NCBI GenBank assembly: GCA_011800805.1
Contig: MPNW01000328.1
Span: 127,262-191,261, forward strand
Source of the DNA: Hirudo medicinalis
Lineage: Eukaryota > Annelida > Clitellata > Hirudinida > Hirudinidae
DNA length: 64,000 nt
Direction of reading: 5' to 3'
Shown: piece after piece, positions 20,001-31,700 of the stretch
Layout of the letters: each line of letters begins with the position of its first letter
How positions within the stretch are numbered: position 1 is the stretch's first letter
Translations under genes and position numbers: made by a program
The notes under the pieces: model-generated
Databases searched by the model: none
What the model saw: only the letters and a program-made list of their open reading frames with translations
What the model was told of the DNA's origin: nothing

Positions 20001-23000
20001 AGTTAGTGGAATTAAATTTTGTTGGAACAATAGCATCAAATTGACTAAGCAACTGAATAATTGAATGGTCGAATTGTAATAGATTTAAAAAAGTCTGGCT
20101 TCTGCCTCTACATATTTTAAATGAATCACGTTTTCTTAACCACGCAAGGTGAAAAACATTATTTATCGTCACAGGACAAATGTGAGCAATATTGGCCCGA
20201 TGTTGATCAAGGTGAAGCAATCTTCGGCAAAATATCAGTTACTATTGTGAAGGAGTGCCAATTTGCTGATTACGTTCGCAGGCATCTCGTGATTAAAATG
20301 ATCAGTGTGAGCGTCATTTGCATGTTTGTGGCTAATTTTTATTTAATATTATTTAAAGTTTTTTGACTGAATTAGGATAAATGGTTTATTTTCCTAAGAC
20401 AAAATACTAAAACATGAAACCATGAAATCATCTCGAGATGTATTCATGACTCTTTCAGAATGATTTGAAATTGATTAAGCATAAACATGCCACAAATGCA
20501 ATATTGAATATCTTTGAAATAATTTATGGATAAGGACTCTTCCTTAAGGCAGAATTTTGTAAAATTTACATCAAAGTGATAATTTTATTTAATGGAGAAA
20601 TTAAATAGCATTAAATAGCATTAAATACGCATTAACGTGAGTTAATGGTTTTGATAATTAGCTTGATGTCTTCTTTATGAAGTTACATCTTTTAAGTTGC
20701 TAAATAATAATTACAAATTGTTCTATAAATATTATTTTTGGCTCTTATTTGTACGCCACTTTACTTTATTTCGTTAATCCCGGTTTCACTTCTTCTATCA
20801 ACTTTCTTCATTTATTAGTGAATAATGTTATAAATTAGGTTTTGTTTGTGGTATGAGAAAAGTTTGACACTCAATTTGGCTTCAATTCGATTTCCTTTGT
20901 CAAATAATGCTTTTTGCATTGCGCTTTGGGGCTGCTGTCAGCCTTTACATGGAATTAATTGCTTAATTGAAAAATGATTATTAAAGAAACAAAAGGACGC
21001 ATAAAGTTAAATTTCAGTCCAAATTGTCTTAGTGTACTCAGACTGTTCGAGATTAGGAATGCGGATTGTTGGCATTTCCTACTTAAAAATAATTAAGGAA
21101 TGACAATCCCTTCACTCGATACTGACCCATGTTGGCCCCACTTACATGTTGTAAATTTTTGACAAAAATGAACTTTGTTTCCACTCCTATATTTGCATTA
21201 ATCAAGTATAGATAAATAATTAATCCATTAATTTTGCGAAATAAGCAGGTTACAAATAAAGGATGCAATGGTAAATATTAATATCTCACAATATTACATT
21301 AAATTGCAGCCAACAGAATCACCAAGAGCAGTTGTTCACATGCACTTCTTATCTTGGACTGATTTTCGTGTGCCTTGTTTTTGCTTTCCCCTTCTGGAAT
21401 TTAGGGAAAAAGTGAATTCGTTTCAGAAGCATTCAAAAAGTCCGTTGGTGGTTCATTGCAGGTTCATAGTTCATTTAAAGGGTCGTAAATTAAAATAATT
21501 TAGTAATAGATTAAAATGTGTGAATGCAGTGCAGGAGTAGGCAGAACAGGTACATATATAGCCATTGATAATCTGATCAAACAAGCAGAACTTGAAGGTA
21601 AAATGTCAATTTATAAATGCGTCAAAGATTTGAGACTTCAGAGGATGAACATGGTTCAGAATAAGGTTGAATTCGGCTTTGTTTGAAATGAATACTTAAC
21701 AAACATCATATATATTATATACATTATATATTATATATATTTATTTATTTCAGAAACAATACATTTTCATTCATAAGAGCTTGGTAGAAGCTAATATGGC
21801 ACTAAAAACAGGGATGCACTGCATTGACTTCATCAGGAAGTTTCATGATTTCGTGCCGCAGCAGTCCGTAGCTGAAAACAAGAATCAGTTTATTAAGGAA
21901 GAAAGCGAAAAGTATTTCAGAGTAATGGATAAGCGCTAATAACATTAATAATAAAATTAACATTTGATGCCGATTTTAATACAAGCCTATAGTTTCTGGC
22001 ATTTCTCAAAAACAAAAAGGAATGCAAACATAAAGAACCAAAAGAAACTATTTAATTAATTGTAAAAATATTCCGCACTTTAGAATTTGAAAAACGTTGT
22101 CCAAATTGGCTACGAAAGAACATCTGCAGGCAGCAGAACTATAAATTTATTTAGGAACCGCCTCAAAACAGTCACCGTTTGTAAGTACGTTGTTACAATC
22201 TAAAAATATATATTTATTATAATTTGTTTTTTTTAAGTTGATAATCACAGACTTAGCATGGAGATCGGAGCCAGCTGCGCTAGATTTATCAATGCCGTGT
22301 CAATCAAAGTAACATAAAATATTTTGATAGTGCTACGAATTATTTAGTTTTTTTTCAGTTATTTCAAATAAAAATGTATGAATCATAAAATGTCAGCATC
22401 TAAAAATGTATGAATCATAAAATGTCAGCATCTAAAAATGTATGAATCATAAAATGTCACCATCTAAAAATGTATGAATCATAAAATGTCATCATCTAAG
22501 TGCTACAAGATGTCTAATGCTTGCGTTCTTACGCAAATACCACTCCCCGGGACAAGGTCTAATTTCTGGCAAATGCTTTGGGAAAATGACTTAAGAGAGG
22601 TTTTTCTCTTGGATGATGACAAAGTAAGCAAAATAACAGTTGGTAGATCTTAATATTTATATTATTAAATAGGTATCAGAGGTTAGAGTCCCTTTTACAT
22701 CACTGTCCAGCTGTAATTTTAGAAACCATATCATTATTAAACATATTACACGTTAAATAATTATTGTTTACGATAATTTAAAAAAAAGTGATTTATACCT
22801 TAGAAATACGCTCCTTACTGGCCTAAAAAAGATGCAATCGCATTTGGTTCACTGACGATTTGCCTAACTATGGAAGAGAAATCTAGTGATTATTTCGTAA
22901 CTCGTAAATTTCTATTAGTGGATAATTCCAAGCTTAATCCAGTAAGTTATAATAAAACAATTATTATTTTGGATTTATAAAATATCAATTGTATTAAGGA

Positions 23001-23887
23001 TTTTCAGATCATACAATTAAAAAAAATGATTTTGCATCGATTAATTTAATTTTTTAAATAGTTGATCATAAAAATATAATTAACTTTCTATTTTCTATTT
23101 TAGTTTGAAGAGGACGCCAAAGAAGTCACTCAATACCATGTGACTAGGCATTTATGGCGTGAGCACTCTCAAGTACCTGCAAACAAGCATGAATTTCAGA
23201 AGATTTTAAAGCAATTAGTAAATAACAACAAGAGAATCGTTCTGCAGTGCTTGTGAGTTCAATAATCAATCTTGTATTTAAGTGTAATTATTTGTTGAAG
23301 TCCGACTCCTAACATATAACTTAATACAATTCTTGTCGTATCAATGGCATCAATGATGCATGCGTTATGACATTATATTCAATGCGATAATTTCAAGAGA
23401 CGGCAGCAGTCGATGTGGTCTCACAGCAGCTGCTTTGCTCATGATCGATATGATGCTCTTGGATGAAGTAGTTGATCCATTTTTGGCCTGCAGATATGTA
23501 CTCGCTAGCAGACCTGAAGCCATTTCTCAGGTTAATCAATTAAATGTGAAATTTTTTGATGAACTGAATAACAGTTAAAATTATCTCGAGATGGCGTTTC
23601 TCTTTTCCTTCGTTTTTTATTGTTATATCTTAATATGTTTTTATAATCTGGAAGCATTTGGATCAGAAAGCTCTTGGGTGTCATAAGATATAATTATTTA
23701 GATATAATTATTTGATCAAAATCATGTATACTTTAGTTGCAATACTAAACCAAAAATTGATTTAATTGATTTAATATTTCAGGAAAAGTTTACTTTTCTT
23801 TACGAATTGGCCTTAGAATGTATAGAAGATTCTGGAAAGTACAACTTTATGCGTTCAAATGAATATGATTTGGAAAAAGGGATGTGA
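17082..23887 (+). CDS. Receptor-type protein tyrosine phosphatase with lectin-like ectodomain, copy 1
   Basis: A multi-exon gene with first exon 17082-17169 (signal peptide, core MLLLLVLNRVLKC). Two ectodomain exon sets follow (17401-17505, 17574 to about 17791, 17851 onward, about 18083-18292) and resemble galactose-binding/fucolectin-type modules: W-x-x-DL, SVRIHG, GRQLTI and several N-glycosylation sites. The transmembrane exon (18569 to about 18659) gives VPLIILCCVLLFGMCFGAW, then a 14-nt microexon 18751-18764. Phosphatase domain 1: 18829-18935, 19073-19160, 19210-19292, 19417-19456, 19509-19606, 20176-20306, 21310-21461, 21530-21665, 21754-21921. Its active-site loop [12 protein letters not shown] is intact; the WPD loop reads WTD. 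Domain 2: 22084-22180, 22238-22308, 22501-22623, 22804-22941, 23104-23252, 23398-23530, 23783-23887; its loop is QCLDGSSRCG, so it is probably a pseudophosphatase. The junction between the last ectodomain exon and the transmembrane exon is unresolved (phase conflict near 18407-18461). Confidence 0.85.
18751..18764 (+). other. 14-nt juxtamembrane microexon, copy 1
   Basis: The segment lies between AG and GTGAGC and is needed to keep frame between the transmembrane exon (phase 2) and the first cytoplasmic exon (phase 1). It encodes K-P-R-F. The paralogue at 27907-27920 has the same length, phase and peptide. Confidence 0.7.
22369..22496 (+). repeat. 32-bp minisatellite, four copies, abutting a 3' splice site
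   Basis: Four tandem units of 32 bp (22369-22400, 22401-22432, 22433-22464, 22465-22496; core ATGTATGAATCATAAAATGT) differ at one or two positions. The last unit runs directly into the acceptor TAAG (22497-22500) of the exon starting at 22501. Confidence 0.95.
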
Positions 23888-25734
23888 TGCCTCTTCAAAA
23901 TGAAATTAATCAAGGAAACTCATGTGTTTATGGCGAAAATTAAAAACAAATATTTTGGTTTTAATGGTCATTACAATAAGTCAATGTTTCGATAAGTCGA
24001 TGATCCTCGACTGTTTAAAGAGAATCAGTAAGCAGAGACATTTTTGTTATTTTCTAGCAGTCATAACGGCAAGGGAATATGTTTGCGGAGTTTGAAGATT
24101 TCGCAAGGAACATTAAGTAATTATTTTATCGAAAAATATGCATTAATTTTGTTGACAAAAGACACGACTGAAGTGCATCTTAAGAAATTGAGGATGAGAC
24201 TGAAATGATTTTACGGAATGGACAATAATTTTATTGGACGAATAAATCGAGTTAAACAATCACACATCTGTTTCTCAACAAATAATTAAACAGTTTCTCA
24301 AATAATTAATAATTTTCTCAACTAATAATTAAAATGGCCTTTATCCCATCAATAATATGTCACAAAGTATTTGAAGAACAATGACAAGCCAAGTTCTCGT
24401 TTGCAATTTAAATTCGAATTATTAAGCCAATTGTGAAATATGAAGTCATAACATTTAAGTTTAATTTTTAAGTTTTGTAATTTTGTTTTTTTTATTATAT
24501 TTTTGTTCATCGACTCAAAATGGAAAATTAAATCTCTTCATCAGCAACACAAGTTCATTTCTAACTTATTTTGAACTAAATTTAATGTAGCTTTTACATT
24601 TGAAAATTTAATGATTTAACAAAACAGTATCAACACTTAATAGATAAATATTAATAAGTTATTTCAATCTTGGACAAACACGAAATTTTTAGCGACAAAA
24701 TTAAATAAATTAAGAATTCAGAATTTGTTTTCTTGAGTTATTGCACTTCCTCCAGAAGGATTTTTTTGTTACAGAAATGGTGTCTTATCCCAAATTCAAA
24801 GCAATAATTACAATGTCAGAAGGATTTCTTAATTTTAAAATATCACTTAATTAAATTCCAACAAGTTTTGAATTATTAAAAAATGATTTTTATGGTTAAA
24901 TGCTATCTGAAATATTGACTTATACAACTTTATAAGCTCTTCTAAGACAAACAATGTTCACAATTTCATGTCCTGTTCAACCTGAGAAACAATTTCGCTG
25001 CAACTATTAAATGTTCATTGAGTGCATCTTTAAAAGATAATTAATCTTATTGTCGAAGTTAGCGATAACAATTTAAGTTTGACATCTTTAAAAGCGGTGA
25101 AAATAACCATCTTAAAGTAGTGTTTCCCTTAGTGATGCTGACGGTAATGCCAAGAGTTTGATGATAATTGTTATCAAGCTACACGTATTAATTCTGAGAA
25201 TTGTTTAGGCCCTGCCCAAACATAATCTTAAATTGAAGTTATTCTAAAATGCAACTTAAGAGTCAAAAATTATTTTTGTTTAAAACAGCAAAAAAAAAAT
25301 CTCAATTTCTCTGTCACGAGCACCTACTTTGCAGGGCAAAATGCAAATTTGAATTATTATCAATGCCATTATTTTATGAAGACACAGAAGCGCAAATATG
25401 AAAAGTGAAATATACTTAAGAAACGTTAATTATCTTTTCTTAATGTTCTTATTTCTTATTTAACTTATTTAATGTTCTTTCTGTTTTATTGCCTTCTGTT
25501 ACGACCATTCATCACAGTTACTCGTTATTTGCTCGTCATCCTCATCTCATATATTAATTTTAGCTTCTGAAACTGAATTTGAAGATTTCATCACAAGTTT
25601 GACATGCAATGATCGACTTAGATCTATTAAAGAAAATTATCGTCAGAGATTAACAAGTTTAACTTCCAGTACTAGAAATTAAATGACTCTTTCTTGATTC
25701 TAATTCAATGTTGGACCATAAATTTGATAGAAAG
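23888..25734. other. Spacer between the two phosphatase genes
   Basis: About 1.85 kb of AT-rich sequence. It holds one possible orphan exon (25564-25681) and otherwise no supported feature. The 3' untranslated region of copy 1 and the promoter of copy 2 must lie here. Confidence 0.5.
25564..25681 (+). other. Possible orphan terminal exon (unidentified)
   Basis: Following TTTTAG at 25558-25563, a frame of 38 codons runs to a TAA with a well-behaved amino-acid composition (ETEFEDFIT, then CNDRLRSIKENYRQRLTSL). It could be an alternative last exon or a relic of another gene copy. No homology is recognised and no upstream partner exon was found. Confidence 0.25.
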
Positions 25735-28700
25735 ATGTTTAAAAATTTTATTTTACTGTTGTTTGTGCACTGCCAAATAAATATATTGAGATGTGATGGG
25801 AATGACACTCCTGATACAGAATCTTGTGAGTTTGAATATATTTTGTTTTAACAAGTGACTTAACAAAACAATTGCTACATTATTAAACTAATGTTAAACA
25901 TGTAAAGGAGTTGATTAGGGACGCCATTTGAAGACAGGGATGAGGGGGAGTTTGAGGCAAAGTTAAACTTTTGATACTTTTAAACAAAAACAAGATCGTC
26001 AGCTAATTTCAAAATAACTCACTCATGTTATAAAGGTTTTCCAATTCATGAAAAGGTGTAATGTCATCCCTGGTCAACATTTTACATTTGGCTAAATTAC
26101 GTTTATAAATTTAATTAATTATCCTTTTCCCTTTAATGAAGACAAGCTTTGACGCTATTACTTTGTCTTTCCTAGATTTAATTGAACATTCAGTTAGAGG
26201 AATCAAAGTTGGAGAAGAAGTACATTGGACTTTGGATTTGAAAGGAAGTTATATTATTGGAAGTGTTCGAATCCACGGTAAACATAAAAAAAAAAATGTA
26301 TAAGCATTTAATCGGTAATTTTGTTATTTTGTCGTAAACAGCAACAATTACTCATCATCAAATGTTTCGGATGTTAGTAAACGACACAAGAGCATCGCAT
26401 GTCTGCAATCAAACATTCATTGAAGAGAACGAGTGGGTAGTCATTAAGTGCAGTGATTCTGTAGTGATTGGAAGACAACTGACAATCACAACCAGCTTCA
26501 ACAACGATGATCAAATCAACAATACAGTATTGATTGACATCTGTACAAAGACAAGTTGTAAGGAAACTTGTGTTATACAATCATTTATATTTACATACAT
26601 AAATTTTATATTCTTACAGATTCAATGATAGAAACAGAATTCAAAATCGATTCAGAGTTATATAATGCCAGTGATAAAGCTGAAGTGTTACGAGATGGCA
26701 ACATAGACACATGCCTGACAGTTAAAAAATGGTACACTTATAAACCTTGGGTGTTAATCACTCTGAAAGAAGAAATGTTCATTGAAGCATTCGCAGTTAT
26801 GGGTTAATAAGTTTGTTTTGATTGAGTTTGAAATTATGTAATATTATGCAAATGCGAATCAATTTTAGGAACCAATTTTGTGCCAATGGAGGATTTCAAT
26901 GTTCAGATCACCAACCAAAATACAATCGAAATTTTGTTCAACGAATCACTTTGCAATCTCAGCCAATACTCAATTTTCAGTTGCAATAAAAAAGGAAGCC
27001 ATTTACTCATGGAAAAAAAAAATTCTGAAGAGCTGAAAAATCCAATTTGTGAAACTTTTATTTTTGGATCAATGATCGGTATATTTCTATAATTCCTTTA
27101 CAGCATTTTTATCCAATTTGGAAGTTAATTCATACAAAAATGGCAATGCTGAAATTGCTCATGGTTTTTCATTAATTGACAGATAGTAAGAAAAAAGCAC
27201 GGAGAGATTGCAACTTCAAGACTTTAAAAAAGTTTCATGGAAAGTTTTAAATATTAATATTAAAAATATTCAATTGTGATTAAATATTGGTTTATTTGAA
27301 ACATTATAAAGTATTAATAATTAATACAAAATTAATTATTTAATTTTAAAAATTAATATTAATTATTAATCAATAATAATTATTAATTAATAATAGATAA
27401 TATAATTATTTATTAATAATAATTAATTAAAATATTATTAATAATTTATTAATAATATTATTAATTATAATATATTATAAATTATAATAATAAAATAATT
27501 AATAATCATAACATTATTAATAAAAATTATTTAATTATTAATTAATTATTATTTATTTATGAATTAATTATTAATTTAACACAATTGTAAATATTGTAAA
27601 ATATTACACAACACCGTAAATATGAACAAATATTAAAAAGTTATTATGGATTCACTTTTTAAGCGATTCGGGATAATAACTTTTGCCAAAATTAAAACTG
27701 TCTCAACAAATTCAAACAGTTGAAACTGATTTTGTTATAAAAGGAACGTGGACCATTCCAAGCACGATAATTTGTTTATTGCTGCTTTTTATAAGCTTTG
27801 CGACATGGGGAATCTGTAGACTGTAGGTTTCAAGCTTGCAATAAATTAATTTGTCGATGCTCAATAATATTCTAATTTCAATTTGCTTTTGAAAAAAATC
27901 TTCAAGGAAACCACGATTCTGTAAGCTATTGTGTTATAACGTAAATTAGAATTGATCGATAAAATAGTGTTCATAATTTGCAGGGCAACTTGTGACTGAC
28001 TCTTACCTAAAGCAAGATTTGCAAACGAATAAATTGCAACATCTCATATACTGGAAAATATTAAATGGGGAATTCGAAAAAGAATTTTCGGTCTTATCCA
28101 TTAAAAGTTTTAAGGTGGTAATGATCCCCATTATGAATAAATATATTTTCAGAAATTGCCGAAAGAAGACATCAAACCATCGTTCTATGGTCTCTATCTA
28201 CATCATCGTGCCAAAAATAGGTTTCGAAATATAGTACCATGTAAGATCTTAATTCATTATTAAATGCAATTTTTATTATTAATAATTAACTCTGTCTAAT
28301 AATAATTATTTTAAATAATAAAATATTGCATCAATGTTGATAGTCGATGGAAATTTAGTGAAGTTGGAAGATGATGAAAGTAATTATATCAATGCCAGTT
28401 TCATCAGAGTTAGTATTTTTGATATTTACTAATGCCATGATAATTAATATTATTTATTTTTTCTAGGGTTTCAACAATGATCCAAAGGCATACATAGCTA
28501 CCCAAGGTTAGTTTGATCAAGGTTAGTTTAATTTTAATATTAAGCTAAAATTAGATCAAAATTAACATTTCAGGTCCTAAAATAAACACGCTAAATGATT
28601 TTTGGAACCTCGTTTGGCAGTACAAAGTGGAAGTCATAGTTATGCTTACACAGCTAATCGAAACATGTTCGGTAAGATTATCAAACTATAAAAACTCTAG

Positions 28701-31700
28701 TATTACAGAGATAATTTCTGTGGAAAAACTAATAATCAAATCTATCTTGGAGCAAACTAAACAAAATTCTGCCTACTTAATATAATTAACGTGCTTAAAA
28801 AAGTTATTATCCGATTTGAAGATATTTTCTTCATCTTTCTTTATTTATTCCCAGCCAGCTTACATTAACTTATTTTATTTTTGATATTCTCTTTTGTTTA
28901 TACCTCAGAACAAATGTGTACAATATTGGCCAGATTGCAATCAACGTGAAGCCATTTTTGGCAGAATATCTGTAACTATTGTGAAGGAAAGTCAATTTCC
29001 TGATTANTTTGATATTCTCTTTTGTTTATACCTCAGAACAAATGTGTACAATATTGGCCAGATTGCAATCAACGTGAAGCCATTTTTGGCAGAATATCTG
29101 TAACTATTGTGAAGGAAAGTCAATTTCCTGATTATGTCTGCCGATACATGGTAATAAATATGATAAATGTGAGTAACGATTTTCAAGTGTTGATTACTTA
29201 ATTTTTGACTTATTCGCAAATAAATTGACTGGGGTTTCATACATTTTATTACTGCTTAGCATTTGCATTATCCAAAATGTTTTATTTTAACTATCTTAGT
29301 TTCACCATTGACTGAACACATTCGACTAAATATGGTTTGTTTGCGATAAATGATTAAGGTTTAATCATTACAATATGTAAATTACATCAAGCACAATTTT
29401 GAAAAAGGCAAGTGGTTTGTGTTCAAGGCCACCGAAATGGGGGCAAGAGCCCAAGAGCCTAGCAATTTTCAGGGCCCGCCTTTTTAAATTATTAAAGTAT
29501 TACAATCACGACCTTTTTTTGATCTTCCACTACCAAATTGACATATCAGAAGGGCCCGTAATCTTTGTCGGCTGCCCTGTTTGTGTTTTATACATATTAA
29601 ATATTTAATTATTTGGATAAATACGTGGTTGCTTTAATTTACTTATTTACATTCATAAATTTCTAAAATGAAATTTCAAATAGCAATACAGAGAAACAAA
29701 AAGAGCTGTTGTACACATGCAATTCATGTCATGGAGTGATTATCTTACGCCCAATTATTGTTTTCCGCTATTGGACTTCAGAGAAAAAGTGGATTGCCTT
29801 AAAAAATATTCCAAAAGCCCACTGCTGGTTCATTGCAGGTAAGAACTTCATTTAATGGACCATAAATAAGAAAAAACAAATTTTTAATTATGAATATAGT
29901 GCAGGAGTAGGTAGAACAGGCACGTATATTGCCATTGACTCTCTGATCAAACAAGCAGAACTTGAAGGTAAAGTATCCGTATATAAATGCGTCAAAGATT
30001 TGAGACTTCAGAGGATGTTCATGGTTCAGAACAAAGTACCAGTACAACGATAACTTTGCCAACTGCATGAATTATCTCAAGTTAATTTTTCGTTTCAGAA
30101 ACAATACGTTTTCTTATATAAGACCATCGCAGAAGCAAGCATGATTTTGAAAACTAGAATGCATTGCGATGATTTTGTAAGGAAATTTAACGGTTTTATG
30201 ACCCGACAATCCACACAATCTTCAAATCCTCTTATAAAAGAAGAATGTGAAAAGTCATTTAAAGTAATGTTTTATCTACGTATTAAGTCTTAATATAATT
30301 AGGCAGAATATTACATTGTTTCATTATCTATTACATGGATTGTTAACTTGTAACAAAATAAATATACGAATGTGTGTAACGCGAAGCAAAGGAATGAACA
30401 CCCGAATAAATATTCGGTCGTCGTGCACAATGATACAATGTACGACGTGAGAAGCTCTAACCAATTTTAAGATTCTTTCAAATCACACGCCATTTAAGGT
30501 TTTAAAGAAAGTTACTCAGGTCAGCCATGGAAAAACATCTGAAGGTTTCAGGACTTTGAATTTTTCGAAGAATCGCAACAGAGCCGTTGTAGCTTGTAAT
30601 GTTTTTAATACAATTAGCAGGCCAATTCTTTATTAATTTTGTCAAAATTGTTTATTTGTTCAGTTGATGACCATAGACTTCATGTTAAGGGTGGATCCAA
30701 TTGCTCTGGATATATCAACGCTGTTTCAATACAAGTAATGGAACATATGAATATTTTACAATATTGATTTTGTTGCGAACTGGTTTATTTCTGAGTCTCA
30801 AATATGAGGTTTCTTATCAATAACATTTATTGAATTTTGTTTATATTTAAATGGCATCATTTAAGTGTCACAAGACTTCTAGTGCCCACGTTCTCACTCA
30901 AATACCACTGCCTGAAACACGATCTCAATTCTGGCATATGCTTTGGGAACACGACCTCAAACAAGTTCTTCTCTTGGAAGACGACAAAGTAAGCACTTTC
31001 CGTTCCTAACGTGACCAAAGTTTGCATTTGCTTCGAAATTTTGAATTTAGAAGTAATTTTGCAAATAAAGTTGGTCAGCTTTGTTTTCATTTTGCCTTCC
31101 TGTATGACTGAAATAAAAATATGGTTTTATTCAGTTTTTGGTAATTCAATTAATTTATAGTAATAGTAGTAATATTAATTTATATAATTATTTTGCAATT
31201 TTTTCATAGGAATACACAACTTTCTGGCCAGAATGTAATGTCATTGCATTTGATAAACTGACGATTTCCTTAACAATGGAGGAGAAACCAAACGTTTACT
31301 ATGTTGTTCGCAAATTCCTCTTAGTAAATAGTGCCACAAATGATCAAGTGAGTATAAGGAACGAATGTTTAGAAATTTATAGCAAAAAAAAAAACACGGA
31401 GTCTTCTCTGAGTAAATGCCCCACAAAATAATTACCTTCTATTTTTAACCAAAATGAAGATTAATTCACATTTTTAAATATGTAACAAAATTAAAAAGCG
31501 CTGATGTATGATAAACAATTTTTTTTTTATGACAAAAAACGTGATTTTAAATCTGACGAAACCTAAGAATACATTTATATTATTAGGAAGAAAATGCCAA
31601 AGAAGTAACTCAGTACCATGTGACAAAACGTTTATGGCCAGAACACTCTCAAGTACCTGCAAACAAGCATGAATTTCAGAAGATTTTAAAACAATTAGTA

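Noticed and set aside
22369..22496. Regular repeat considered as a CRISPR array
   Set aside because: Units are directly abutting with no spacers, in a eukaryotic intron; it is a minisatellite.
28909..29006. First copy of the exon beside N 29007 as a genuine duplicated exon
   Set aside because: It lacks its 3' end and donor, and is identical to the complete copy across the N, as expected of an assembly join.
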